18,140 nt of DNA, taken from assembly GCA_011390695.1 (NCBI GenBank), contig JAABRW010000451.1, positions 1-18,140 of the forward strand, written 5' to 3'. How positions within the stretch are numbered: position 1 is the stretch's first letter; the number at the start of each line of letters is the position of its first letter. Below the pieces are notes generated by a model. The model saw nothing but the letters and a program-made list of their open reading frames with translations. It was not told the DNA's origin and made no database searches. Shown piece by piece: positions 7,459-15,046 of the stretch. This stretch comes from Desulfotignum sp. Lineage in GTDB: Bacteria; Desulfobacterota; Desulfobacteria; Desulfobacterales; Desulfobacteraceae. Both the position numbers and the translations under genes were made by a program.

Positions 7459-7518
7459 CCTTCCCGGCAAAAACCGCTGTCCAGAACCGAACCAGAGCTT
7501 TTTTTTCCCGAAAAACGG

Positions 7519-7815
7519 CTACAGACCCAGTATGGTCAACCCCTCTTCCAGTTCAAAATACGGTTTTATTTCATACTGGTATCCCGGCACCCCGAAATAA
7601 ATGGCCAGGCTTTCACCAATGGCCTGAAGCCCTTCTGCCAGACGGCTGTTTTCCAGTTCATAGTATGTGATGGAATGCATGCCCGAGCGTTTACTGGCTG
7701 AAATATACGGCCCTTTTTTGGTAATAAAATCCGGCAGGGCCGGGGCCTTGAGATACCGGTTGGCAATTTCCCTTGTACTTTCAGGGGGATAGGTAACATT
7801 GGAAATGATAATCAT
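7519..7815 (-). CDS. Conserved-looking small protein of unknown function
   Basis: 98 residues, soluble, with no signal peptide and no cysteines. It starts MIIISNVTYPPESTREIANR, a beta strand then helix, and continues with LPDFITKKGPYISASK, a strand-rich HSITYYELENSR, a helix LAEGLQAIGESLAIYF and an acidic C-terminal strand. The strand-helix-strand-strand-helix-strand order suggests a ferredoxin-like (dimeric alpha/beta barrel) fold, but I do not recognise the family. It is the last gene of the pilT operon, 17 bp after the SPOR gene, with GGAGGC (7821-7826) 5 nt before the ATG, so it is well translated. The 60 bp between its end and the convergent dus gene holds a T8 run but no clear hairpin terminator. 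Confidence 0.75.
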   Translation of the reverse strand: MIIISNVTYPPESTREIANRYLKAPALPDFITKKGPYISASKRSGMHSITYYELENSRLAEGLQAIGESLAIYFGVPGYQYEIKPYFELEEGLTILGL

Positions 7816-7832
7816 AGTCTGCCTCCATATTA

Positions 7833-9122
7833 TTATTTGTTGCTTACAAAAAAATCTTCGATAATGTTCTTTTTTTTCAAGTGGTTGCCATAGGCAGTGG
7901 CATCAGCCTTGTCAGCAAATTCAGATACCTGGATAAGGTACCAGGTTTTGCCGCCGCCGCCTGTTTTTTTTATGCGGGCATCAATACTGTTTTGCCTGAG
8001 GATCTTAAGATATTTGTCTGCATGGGATTCTTTCAAATACGCTGCCACTTGAATGGTAAAGGGTTTGGATATCTTTTTTTCAATTATGACCTCAATTTCA
8101 TCCACAGTTCCGGGCCTCAGAAGGTGGGAGACAGTATTATACATGAACACCAGCAGCCCCAGGAAAATAAACCCCAGGACCCCGGCTTTAAGATAGAAAC
8201 GCCAGCGGTCTTTCACCTGTATGCGGGTCATAAGGCGCCTTGCATACCGGGCTGCAAAACCAAAACAAAAAACCACCCCTGTCCGGACAGACTGTATCAC
8301 GTGCCGGAGGCCGGTGAAAAAATCCATCCCTATATCAGATATGATATCAGATATTTTTTTTTGGCTGGCCGAGGGCAGAGATTGCCGGGGCATTTCCCGA
8401 GCCGGATACATAACCTCCTGCTCCAGCTGCTGTGCCGGTTCTTCCAAAAGGGTATGGATATCTTTTCCATATCGTTGTTTTAATGACGGTATTTCAAGTA
8501 CACGGGCATAAAGCTGCTTGGCGGTGAAATCCACCCGCCCCAGGTCCAGAAAAAGCCTGGTGAGAAAAGGCATCAATTTGGGGCTGGTATGATGGATATT
8601 GGCCAGGCGGGTCAGCAGATCCTCCTCCTTATCATCAACTGCCCTGTTTTTGCATAGCCGTCTGAGCCAGAGACCTGCCAGGGTTTCATCCCGGGGATTG
8701 GAGGCAAGATAAACAAGGACAGCTTGCCTGAAAATCTCATTTTCCCTGTCAAATGTCAGAGAAAATCTGGCCAAAGCACCGGTTAACCTTGTTGTCATTT
8801 TTCCAACTGACAAAGGAGACAACAAAAACGAGTCATACATCCGTACGGCCTGGAGGTATTTTGTTCCGGCCCTGTTAAATATTGCGGCCCGTTCCCACAT
8901 TTGCGCTTCCCGGATCAGTCTTTCAATCAGTTTCTCCCCCAGAAAATTCATAAGAAAACCAATAAGAACATACCCTGTGATCACCATGCCCAGCGCAAAA
9001 AAAACAGGTCCCGGACCGGAAAAAACCTGCCTGACCCAGGGCATGATATAAAAACACAAAGGCACCGTCACCAGGGTGGTCACCCAGAGGCGGACAAAGA
9101 TATTTCGCAACCCCCGGATCAC
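7833..9122 (-). CDS. Polytopic membrane protein with C-terminal SPOR domain
   Basis: 429 residues from GTG 9122. Two transmembrane helices lie near 8-28 and 40-61. A long alpha-helical cytoplasmic-type region of about 250 residues follows, with TPR-like segments (AAIFNRAGTKYLQAVRMYDSF). A third transmembrane helix (LKAGVLGFIFLGLLVFMYNTV, about 310-332) and a SPOR domain at the C-terminus (FTIQVAAYLKESHADKYLKIL ... TWYLIQVSEFADKADATAYGNHL) complete it. SPOR domains bind denuded septal glycan. The start is decided by GGAGG at 9131-9127 and by the GTGA overlap with the upstream PBP stop; the longer TTG start at 9140 lies upstream of that site. Adjacent to a class A PBP, it may position or regulate that enzyme. 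No enzymatic motif is visible. Confidence 0.85.
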   Translation of the reverse strand: MIRGLRNIFVRLWVTTLVTVPLCFYIMPWVRQVFSGPGPVFFALGMVITGYVLIGFLMNFLGEKLIERLIREAQMWERAAIFNRAGTKYLQAVRMYDSFLLSPLSVGKMTTRLTGALARFSLTFDRENEIFRQAVLVYLASNPRDETLAGLWLRRLCKNRAVDDKEEDLLTRLANIHHTSPKLMPFLTRLFLDLGRVDFTAKQLYARVLEIPSLKQRYGKDIHTLLEEPAQQLEQEVMYPAREMPRQSLPSASQKKISDIISDIGMDFFTGLRHVIQSVRTGVVFCFGFAARYARRLMTRIQVKDRWRFYLKAGVLGFIFLGLLVFMYNTVSHLLRPGTVDEIEVIIEKKISKPFTIQVAAYLKESHADKYLKILRQNSIDARIKKTGGGGKTWYLIQVSEFADKADATAYGNHLKKKNIIEDFFVSNK

Positions 9123-11116
9123 GGCGCCTCCTGACCGCAAACAGTTTGACCGGGTTTCAAGGCAATCACAGTACTTTCATGGGTGTCATTTGGGCCGGCC
9201 CGGCATCCGGTATCAGGATCTACCTGTTCAAACCGGATATTTTCAGGAATAGGAAAAGTTCTTTCAGGTTCTCCGGCCAGAGCCTGAAGCATGAAGTCTG
9301 CCCATATGGGGGCAGCCCCTCTGGCGCCGGTAATTCCGATGCCATTGGCATCTTTCATGGGCTGTCTTCTGTCAAATCCCGTCCACACCGAAGTGCACAG
9401 AGTAGGGGTAAATCCGGTAAACCAGGCATCATTATAATTATCCGTGGTGCCGGTTTTTCCGGCGCAGGGACGTTTAAACCCCTGTTCTTTTATGGTTCTC
9501 ACGGACCCTGTTTCCACAACCGCCTTCATCATATCAACAACCTGATAAGAAATGGCCGGATCCAGCACCTGCCGGTCCTGGACTATGCGTTCAAACAGGA
9601 TCCGGCCAAAGGCATCCTCCACCCGCCAGAACAAAAAAGGGTCATGGTGCCTGCCCAGGTTGGCAAACACAGAAAATGCCTGGGCCATTTCCAGGGGGGT
9701 TACCCCGGCAGTACCCAGTGCAATGGAAAAAACATCATCCAAAGGACTTTTGATACCGCATTTTCGGGCTGTTTCCATCACTGCCCCGGGACCTGTAATG
9801 TGCACAAGCCGGGCTGCAATGGTATTGACTGAATGGGTCAGGGCTGTTTTTAATATCATATCCCCTCTGAATCTGTGCCCGAAGTTTTGCGGCCGCCAGT
9901 CAGGGGCGCCGGCAACAGGAATGGTCACCGGCTGGTCGGTCATTATGGTTCCGGGATGAAACCCGGCCGATGCAAAAGCTGAATAGTAAACAAATGGTTT
10001 AAATCCGCTTCCGGCCTGGCGCCGGGCCCTGGTGGCGCGGTTGAACTCACTGTCGTAATAATTACGTCCCCCCACCATGGCACGTACTGCACCCGTTGCT
10101 GTTTCAATTGCTACCAGGGCTCCCTCGGGCCGGGGGGTTTTTTCAGCAGAAATGGCCATCATGGTATCCAGGTTGTCAAGCCCTTGTGCCAATGCCTTTT
10201 TTGCCAGTTTCTGGAGGCGGGAATCAACAGTGGCATAGACCTGGATACCACCATGGTATACCACATTTTCTCCATAAACCTGGACCAGTTCTCCGACAAG
10301 GGCATCCAGAAAATAACTGCCGCTTCTGGCATCTTGTTTCTCTTTGTGCAGCAAAGGCTTTATTGCAGCTGCTTCTGCAGCCTGATCCTTTGTAATAAAG
10401 CCGGTATCCGCCATCCGCTGCAATACCAGATCCCGGCGTTTCATGGCCCGGTCATAATGCACAAAAGGGTTGTAGGCAGTGGGAGATTTCGGCAGTCCTG
10501 CCAGCAGTGCTGCTTCCGGCAGGGTCAATTCCCGGGCGGATTTTCCAAAAAATGTATCGGCCGCCTTTTCAATTCCCTGGGCACCTGCACCAAAATAAAT
10601 CTGATTGATATAGGCTTCCAGGATATCTTCTTTGGAAGAAGTGGCCTCGATCTGTAATGCCACCAGCAGTTCCTTGAATTTTCTGGTATAGGACTGTTCA
10701 AAGGAAAAAAACAGATTTTTGGCCAGCTGCTGGGTAATGGTGGATGCCCCTTCAATCCGGCCCGGCCGGAACAAGGTAACATACAATGCTTTTAAAGTTC
10801 GAAGCTTGTTGATCCCATGGTGCTGAAAAAACAGATGATCCTCGGTGGCCAGAATGGCATTGATAAAGTCGGCAGACACCCGGGCAAGGGGAACACTTTC
10901 CCGCTCTCCCAACCGCATGAGCACCTGGCCGGATGAAGCATAAACAATACTCTGGGGGGTTTCGATGATGCGGCTTACATCCCGGGGCAGTTTGGGCAAA
11001 TCCGGCACCGTATAAAAAACCAGAAACATGGCACCGATAACAGCCGCACAGATAATCAACATCCCGGAAAAAAAAACAAACCGGCATACAGACAAAATAC
11101 CCGGCAGCTGCTTCAT
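9119..11116 (-). CDS. Class A penicillin-binding protein (PBP1A-type transglycosylase/transpeptidase)
   Basis: 665 residues from ATG 11116. It has one N-terminal transmembrane anchor (about 10-36). The GT51 glycosyltransferase domain carries E92 in TEDHLFFQHHG, STITQQLAKNLFF (125-137) and the EAYINQIYFG block (168-176). The transpeptidase domain has nucleophile S370 in SGFK (S370-K373), SVN at 429-431 and KTGT at 554-557. It polymerises lipid II and crosslinks peptidoglycan in the periplasm. It is shorter than E. coli PBP1A (about 850) and appears to lack the large inserted domain. AGGAG 7 nt before the ATG and an ATGA overlap with the preceding gene fix the start; the longer ATG at 11161 lies deep within that gene. 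All catalytic motifs are intact. It lies between two membrane proteins that may be its partners. Confidence 0.95.
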   Translation of the reverse strand: MKQLPGILSVCRFVFFSGMLIICAAVIGAMFLVFYTVPDLPKLPRDVSRIIETPQSIVYASSGQVLMRLGERESVPLARVSADFINAILATEDHLFFQHHGINKLRTLKALYVTLFRPGRIEGASTITQQLAKNLFFSFEQSYTRKFKELLVALQIEATSSKEDILEAYINQIYFGAGAQGIEKAADTFFGKSARELTLPEAALLAGLPKSPTAYNPFVHYDRAMKRRDLVLQRMADTGFITKDQAAEAAAIKPLLHKEKQDARSGSYFLDALVGELVQVYGENVVYHGGIQVYATVDSRLQKLAKKALAQGLDNLDTMMAISAEKTPRPEGALVAIETATGAVRAMVGGRNYYDSEFNRATRARRQAGSGFKPFVYYSAFASAGFHPGTIMTDQPVTIPVAGAPDWRPQNFGHRFRGDMILKTALTHSVNTIAARLVHITGPGAVMETARKCGIKSPLDDVFSIALGTAGVTPLEMAQAFSVFANLGRHHDPFLFWRVEDAFGRILFERIVQDRQVLDPAISYQVVDMMKAVVETGSVRTIKEQGFKRPCAGKTGTTDNYNDAWFTGFTPTLCTSVWTGFDRRQPMKDANGIGITGARGAAPIWADFMLQALAGEPERTFPIPENIRFEQVDPDTGCRAGPNDTHESTVIALKPGQTVCGQEAP
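9127..9131 (-). promoter_or_regulatory. Shine-Dalgarno that fixes the SPOR-gene GTG start
   Basis: GGAGG on the minus strand, 4 nt before GTG 9122. It lies inside the end of the PBP gene. The GTG shares 4 bp (GTGA) with the PBP stop codon, which indicates translational coupling. Confidence 0.8.
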
Positions 11117-11988
11117 GGATGCTCTCCTTTGAGAACCAGCCCCAACTGCCATACCGCCCATTCTCTGGCCCGGACAAAGAGCACCCTGGGCTGATTCCGG
11201 TGCTGGAATTCAATGCCAAGCCGGATAAACCCATCTTTGGCTTCATTGGAGATACCGATACGCAAAATGGTGCCGTCCTGATCCAAAACCAGGTCTGTAT
11301 CCGGCAAAAGATCAGGGATCATTTCCTGCGGCAGCTTAAATACCGCGTTAAAAAACTGTTCCACCGGATAAATCCGGCCGGTGAACCCGTCAAATTCCTC
11401 CAGTCTGCCCGGCTCCAGATATTGTTTTTCTGCAATGGCGGCAAGGGTATTTTCTTTCAGATCAATGTGCTGAACCACCCTGTTTTCAGCATTGATAAAA
11501 TATATCTTCATCCCGTTTTTCAGCCCTTCACAGAAGATCCGGTCCGTCACCTCTCCGTTGAGCAGCCATATCAGTCGGGCGGGCTCCATAATCTGCCGGG
11601 CATGGGTCAGGGGCAGTGACAGGTAAAGGCGCTTGAATTGATCTTTTTCCAGAATAACCCATTCTCCGGGAATCAGACGGGCGGAAATACCGGCAAAAGA
11701 TGCTGCTTTATGGGCAAGCTGCCGGGTATCGCTTTTGCGGTTGATGATTTTATTCAAAGACTGGTGGGCACTGATGGTATCCTTTCCAAGTTCCCAGATC
11801 GCTCCTTTTTCAGGCCTGGTTTCATTGGTGGATGCCAGAAAGTTTCCCAGGAGCTTCTCGCACCAGTCGTATCTGAATTCTGAAAAAAAAACAACCGCTG
11901 AAAAAATCAGAATGCCCAGATTCAAAAATGAAGCGGTGCGTTTTATCCATTCCTGGAATGTAAAAGGTTCATACCAGCCCAAGATCAT
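11113..11988 (-). CDS. Membrane-anchored protein of unknown function
   Basis: 291 residues. A short N-terminus with an aromatic patch (GWYEPFTFQEWIK) precedes one transmembrane helix (about 20-37, ASFLNLGILIFSAVVFF). The remaining ~250 residues are therefore probably outside the membrane. They contain a helical stretch, then beta-rich sequence (LIPGEWVILEKDQFKRLYLS; IYFINAENRVVQHIDL) ending GIEFQHRNQPRVLFVRAREW. I recognise no family. The pattern resembles a bitopic envelope protein with a sensor-like or scaffold domain. Its stop overlaps the PBP start by 4 bp and its own ATG lies 6 bp after the previous stop with no good ribosome site, so it is probably translated by coupling. A dedicated partner or regulator of the PBP, or a link to the pilus motors, is inference. 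Confidence 0.8.
   Translation of the reverse strand: MILGWYEPFTFQEWIKRTASFLNLGILIFSAVVFFSEFRYDWCEKLLGNFLASTNETRPEKGAIWELGKDTISAHQSLNKIINRKSDTRQLAHKAASFAGISARLIPGEWVILEKDQFKRLYLSLPLTHARQIMEPARLIWLLNGEVTDRIFCEGLKNGMKIYFINAENRVVQHIDLKENTLAAIAEKQYLEPGRLEEFDGFTGRIYPVEQFFNAVFKLPQEMIPDLLPDTDLVLDQDGTILRIGISNEAKDGFIRLGIEFQHRNQPRVLFVRAREWAVWQLGLVLKGEHP
11124..11128 (-). promoter_or_regulatory. Shine-Dalgarno that fixes the PBP start
   Basis: AGGAG on the minus strand with 7 nt to ATG 11116. The ATG overlaps the upstream stop as ATGA (11116-11113). Confidence 0.85.
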
Positions 11989-11994
11989 GCTGTA

Positions 11995-12609
11995 TCAGGC
12001 CTTGCCGACAATTTTCATGGAATCCATGTACACCCGGTAAAAATCTTTGTGATCCTTTAATGCGGCCGCCAGAAAAGAGGGGAGCTGTTCAAGATTGTCA
12101 GGACCCACAACATAATTGGCACTGGCATGCAGGGCCGCCATGGGATCGCCTGTTTTAAACCGGGGGCCCATCACCACCAGACAGTTCATCCGCCGTATGG
12201 ACATGTCCAGGGTGTTCATGTGCTGAAGGATGCTTTTGGAACCGCGGTCAAACCCCTGCCCCAGCAGTATCAGAGGATAGACATGGTAGGCTATCTTTTT
12301 TGCGGCTTCAACCTGGTCAAAAGCAGTATCCACCTCATATCCCAATTGCCTGACAGCATCATGGGCCGCCTTTTGAAAAGGGTCTTCTGCAACCAGAACC
12401 AGGGCATGTTCCCGGCTTTGAAAGGAAATCGTTGTTCCGGATGCATGCATAGCTGCATCAGCAACCCTTTCTTTACCTGGAGTTTTTGCCGGAGAGATCT
12501 GAATTTTTTCCTTGCATTTTGGACACGGAAACACCGCTCCTTTATCCTTTGGCAATTTATGATCCGGAATATTGAACTGGGATTTACAATGTCTGCAACG
12601 GATATTCAT
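11995..12609 (-). CDS. Zinc-ribbon protein with degenerate receiver-like domain
   Basis: 204 residues. The N-terminus is an MJ0042-type zinc ribbon, MNIRCRHCKSQFNIPDHKLP, with C5-x2-C8 and C29-x2-C32 (PCPKCKEKI). After a linker to about 66, residues 67-190 look like a response-regulator fold (ALVLVAEDPFQKAAHDAVRQ then YEVDTAFDQVEAAKKI). The usual phosphoacceptor strand (hhhhD) is YPLILLGQGF with no Asp, and the conserved C-terminal Lys-Pro is replaced by VVGPDNL. It is therefore likely a phosphorylation-independent pseudo-receiver. The same zinc ribbon heads many delta-proteobacterial motility and regulatory proteins. The gene sits 2 bp after the second PilT ATPase, with an AGGGGA ribosome site. 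A role as adaptor for the pilus motors is inferred from position only. Confidence 0.8.
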   Translation of the reverse strand: MNIRCRHCKSQFNIPDHKLPKDKGAVFPCPKCKEKIQISPAKTPGKERVADAAMHASGTTISFQSREHALVLVAEDPFQKAAHDAVRQLGYEVDTAFDQVEAAKKIAYHVYPLILLGQGFDRGSKSILQHMNTLDMSIRRMNCLVVMGPRFKTGDPMAALHASANYVVGPDNLEQLPSFLAAALKDHKDFYRVYMDSMKIVGKA

Positions 12610-12611
12610 AT

Positions 12612-13778
12612 TTATTTTTCCCCTTTATAACCCCGGTCAATTTCAAGGGAATCAATTTTGGAGGTAGCTTCTCCCCTGGCGCTTTTGATACTGTCCAGAC
12701 CCCGGCCCACCAGATCTTTTCTGGAAGCATAGGCCATGGCAACTGTTTCATCAATTTTTCCCTGTTTGTAAAGGGAAAGGATGAATTCATCAAAGGAAAC
12801 CATTCCCTGGGCTTTGCCTGCCATGATAATGTCATTAAAGGTTTTGCCCTCGGATTCCCCGTTGAGAATAGAGTCTCTCACCCGCAGATTGGTGGCCATA
12901 ATTTCAAAGGCTGCCACCCGCCCGCCCCCGGCTTTGGGCAAAAGACGCTGGGCCACGATCCACCGGATCGTGTCTGCCAGCCGGATGCGGATCTGTTTTT
13001 CTTCCTGGGTGGAAAACATCCCCAGAACCCGGTTGATGGTCTGGCCGGCATCCACTGTGTGGAGGGTGGACAAAACCAGATGGCCTGTTTCTGCAGCAGA
13101 CAAGCCGATTTCCACTGTTTCCCGGTCCCGCATCTCCCCTACCAGAATAACCTTGGGTGCCTGGCGCAGGGCAGCCCGAAGGCCCGAAGCAAAGGAATCA
13201 AAATCCATCCCCAGCTCCCGCTGATTAAAAGTGGATAATTTCTGGGTATGCTGGTATTCAATGGGATCTTCCAGGGTGATCACGTGCACGGATTTGGTCT
13301 CATTGATCTGATCCAGCAGGGCTGCCAGGGAGGTGGTCTTGCCCGAACCTGTGGCACCGGTGACAAAAATAATGCCGTTTTTTTCTTCTGCCATTCTGAA
13401 AAACGGCTCAGGCAGCTTCAGCTCTTTAATGGTGGGAATTTTTGTTTCCAGTTTCCGCAGGACAACGGCATATTTGCCGGAACGGGAAAAAATATTCACC
13501 CGGAACCTTGCCAGGGTGTCCAACTGGTAAGACAGATCACAGGATCCCTCCCGCAAAAGGGTTTCGGTAAGTTTTCTGTCTTTGTTGATCAGGTTCAGGG
13601 CAATGGCTTCGGTCTGGAACGGGGTCAAAGTCTGAAAATCAGGCGCTATTTTTACCGGTACCAGCTGGCCGTCACTTTCCACCTGAAGGGGTTTGCCCGG
13701 TGTGAGGTTTAAATCAGATACATTGGTATGGGATGTGAGCATCCTGGACAAAAGATAGTCGATCTGCTGTTTTTTCAT
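12612..13778 (-). CDS. Second PilT/PilU-like type IV pilus ATPase
   Basis: 388 residues, a hexameric secretion-ATPase family member. It has an N-terminal PAS-like domain, then Walker A GATGSGKTT (141-149), the Asp box ITLEDPIEYQH, Walker B VILVGEMRD and the His box TGHLVLSTLHT. It lacks the AIRNLIRE motif of true PilT, showing LRVRDSILNGE instead, and has a longer C-terminal tail. This fits a PilU-like or PilT2 accessory retraction motor that works with the upstream pilT product at the cytoplasmic base of the pilus. The gene starts 24 bp after pilT. AAGGGGAGGC runs almost into the ATG (1 nt from GGAGG, 4 nt from GGGG), an unusually tight ribosome site, but there is no alternative upstream start. 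Confidence 0.93.
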   Translation of the reverse strand: MKKQQIDYLLSRMLTSHTNVSDLNLTPGKPLQVESDGQLVPVKIAPDFQTLTPFQTEAIALNLINKDRKLTETLLREGSCDLSYQLDTLARFRVNIFSRSGKYAVVLRKLETKIPTIKELKLPEPFFRMAEEKNGIIFVTGATGSGKTTSLAALLDQINETKSVHVITLEDPIEYQHTQKLSTFNQRELGMDFDSFASGLRAALRQAPKVILVGEMRDRETVEIGLSAAETGHLVLSTLHTVDAGQTINRVLGMFSTQEEKQIRIRLADTIRWIVAQRLLPKAGGGRVAAFEIMATNLRVRDSILNGESEGKTFNDIIMAGKAQGMVSFDEFILSLYKQGKIDETVAMAYASRKDLVGRGLDSIKSARGEATSKIDSLEIDRGYKGEK

Positions 13779-13802
13779 GCCTCCCCTTTTATAAAATATG
13801 GA

Positions 13803-14885
13803 TCAGGCTTCGGTAAAATCCGATGGTGTTTTTTTGAGGAAGGGCCTGAAAATACCCTTGTTATTCGCTTTGCTGTATGCTTCATCCGCACTGATCCAGC
13901 CTTTTTTGTACAGCCCCATGATGGCATCATCCAAAAGCTGCATCCCGTATTGTTTCCCGGTCTGTATCATGGAAGGTATCTGGTGGGTCTTTGCCTCTCT
14001 GATCAGGTTCCGTACCGCCGGGGTTGCCACCAGAATTTCCAGGGCCGGACACCGGCCTTTTTTATCAATACGTTTGAACAGCACCTGGGCCACCACGGCC
14101 CGGAGGCCGTCGGACAGGGTGGAGCGGATCTGGGCCTGTTCTGTGGAAGGAAACACCTCGATGATACGGTCAACGGTTTTGGCGGCACTGGAGGTATGCA
14201 GGGTGCCGAAAACCAGGTGGCCTGTGGATGCAGCTTCAATGGCCAGAGATATGGTTTCCAGATCCCGCAGCTCCCCCACCAGGATAATATCCGGATCTTC
14301 CCGCAATGCCCCGCGCAGGGCTGCGGAGAAGGTCTGGGTATGGAGCCCGACTTCCCGGTGGTTCACAATGCAGTTCTGGCTTTTGTGAACAAATTCGATC
14401 GGGTCTTCCACTGTGATAATATGGTCTTTCCGGATCTTATTGGCCTGGTCGATGATCGCGGCCAGGGTGGTGGATTTTCCCGATCCTGTGGGCCCGGTAA
14501 CCAGCACCAGTCCCCTGGGCAGTTCCGCCAGTTTGGAAATCACCGGGGGCAGCCCCAGTTTTTCCGCGGTAAGGATATCGGACGGAATTTCCCGAAACAC
14601 AGCGGATATGCCGTTTTTCTGCATGAAATAATTGGCCCTGTACCGGGCCAGACCGGGAATTTCATACCCGAAATCCACATCGCCGGTCTCTTCAAACACC
14701 TTTATTTTTTCCTGGGAGGTAATTTCGTAGAGCATACCCCGCAGCTTGTCTGATGTCAGCCGGTCATATTTGATCCGCTCGATATCTCCATTGAGACGCA
14801 ATGCCGGCTGCTGACCTGCAGAAAGATGAAGGTCGGATGCCCCCTGTTCATGCATGAGTTTGAAAAATGCATCAATCTCAGCCAT
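13803..14885 (-). CDS. pilT: Type IV pilus retraction ATPase PilT
   Basis: 360 residues, typical PilT length (about 345-370). It begins with the helix-strand DAFFKLMHEQGASDLHLSAG of the PilT PAS-like domain. Walker A is GPTGSGKST (131-139), the Asp box ITVEDPIEFVH carries catalytic E160, Walker B is IILVGELRD (200-208) and the His box is TGHLVFGTLHT (221-231). The PilT-specific retraction motif appears as AVRNLIREAK, followed by HQIPSMIQTGKQYGMQLLDDAI. It should depolymerise pili to drive twitching or surface motility. It is the first gene of the seven-gene operon. Its ribosome site is weak (GGGG), and a C9 tract and heptamer repeats lie in its 5' region. No pilin or PilB gene lies in the window, so the rest of the pilus is encoded elsewhere. 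Confidence 0.95.
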   Translation of the reverse strand: MAEIDAFFKLMHEQGASDLHLSAGQQPALRLNGDIERIKYDRLTSDKLRGMLYEITSQEKIKVFEETGDVDFGYEIPGLARYRANYFMQKNGISAVFREIPSDILTAEKLGLPPVISKLAELPRGLVLVTGPTGSGKSTTLAAIIDQANKIRKDHIITVEDPIEFVHKSQNCIVNHREVGLHTQTFSAALRGALREDPDIILVGELRDLETISLAIEAASTGHLVFGTLHTSSAAKTVDRIIEVFPSTEQAQIRSTLSDGLRAVVAQVLFKRIDKKGRCPALEILVATPAVRNLIREAKTHQIPSMIQTGKQYGMQLLDDAIMGLYKKGWISADEAYSKANNKGIFRPFLKKTPSDFTEA

Positions 14886-14912
14886 TTGTATACCCCGTAT
14901 AGGTTGTCAATA

Positions 14913-14921
14913 CCCCCCCCC
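14913..14921. repeat. C9/G9 homopolymer in the pilT 5' region
   Basis: Nine consecutive C (G on the coding strand of pilT), 27 bp upstream of the pilT ATG. Tracts of this length can slip during replication. Whether it alters promoter spacing cannot be told, because no clear pilT promoter was identified. Confidence 0.6.
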
Positions 14922-14942
14922 ATGCCCTGGCAGCCATAACAA

Positions 14943-14975
14943 AGCTTTTAGCTGTTAGCTTTTAGCTGTTAGCTG
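14943..14975. repeat. Tandem heptamer repeat AGCTKTT
   Basis: Four full units alternate AGCTTTT and AGCTGTT and are followed by a partial fifth (AGCTG), between divIVA and pilT. It is a short non-coding tandem repeat. Similar AGCTGTT-type strings occur in intergenic DNA of other bacteria, and no function is evident. Confidence 0.7.
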
Positions 14976-15046
14976 AGTACTGATGGCTGACGGCTTTCAT
15001 ATAAACGCATGATCACACTGTATCTATTCAGGTTGTGACACAATGG

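Noticed and set aside
7459..7518. T8 run between dus and the convergent operon as a terminator
   Set aside because: No stable GC-rich stem precedes the run on either strand; only 3-5 bp AT-rich pairings are possible.
15013..15043. TCACA-N16-TGTGA inverted repeat and TTGTGACACAA palindrome after divIVA as a CRP site
   Set aside because: The spacing does not match the TGTGA-N6-TCACA CRP consensus, and no promoter is positioned to use it.
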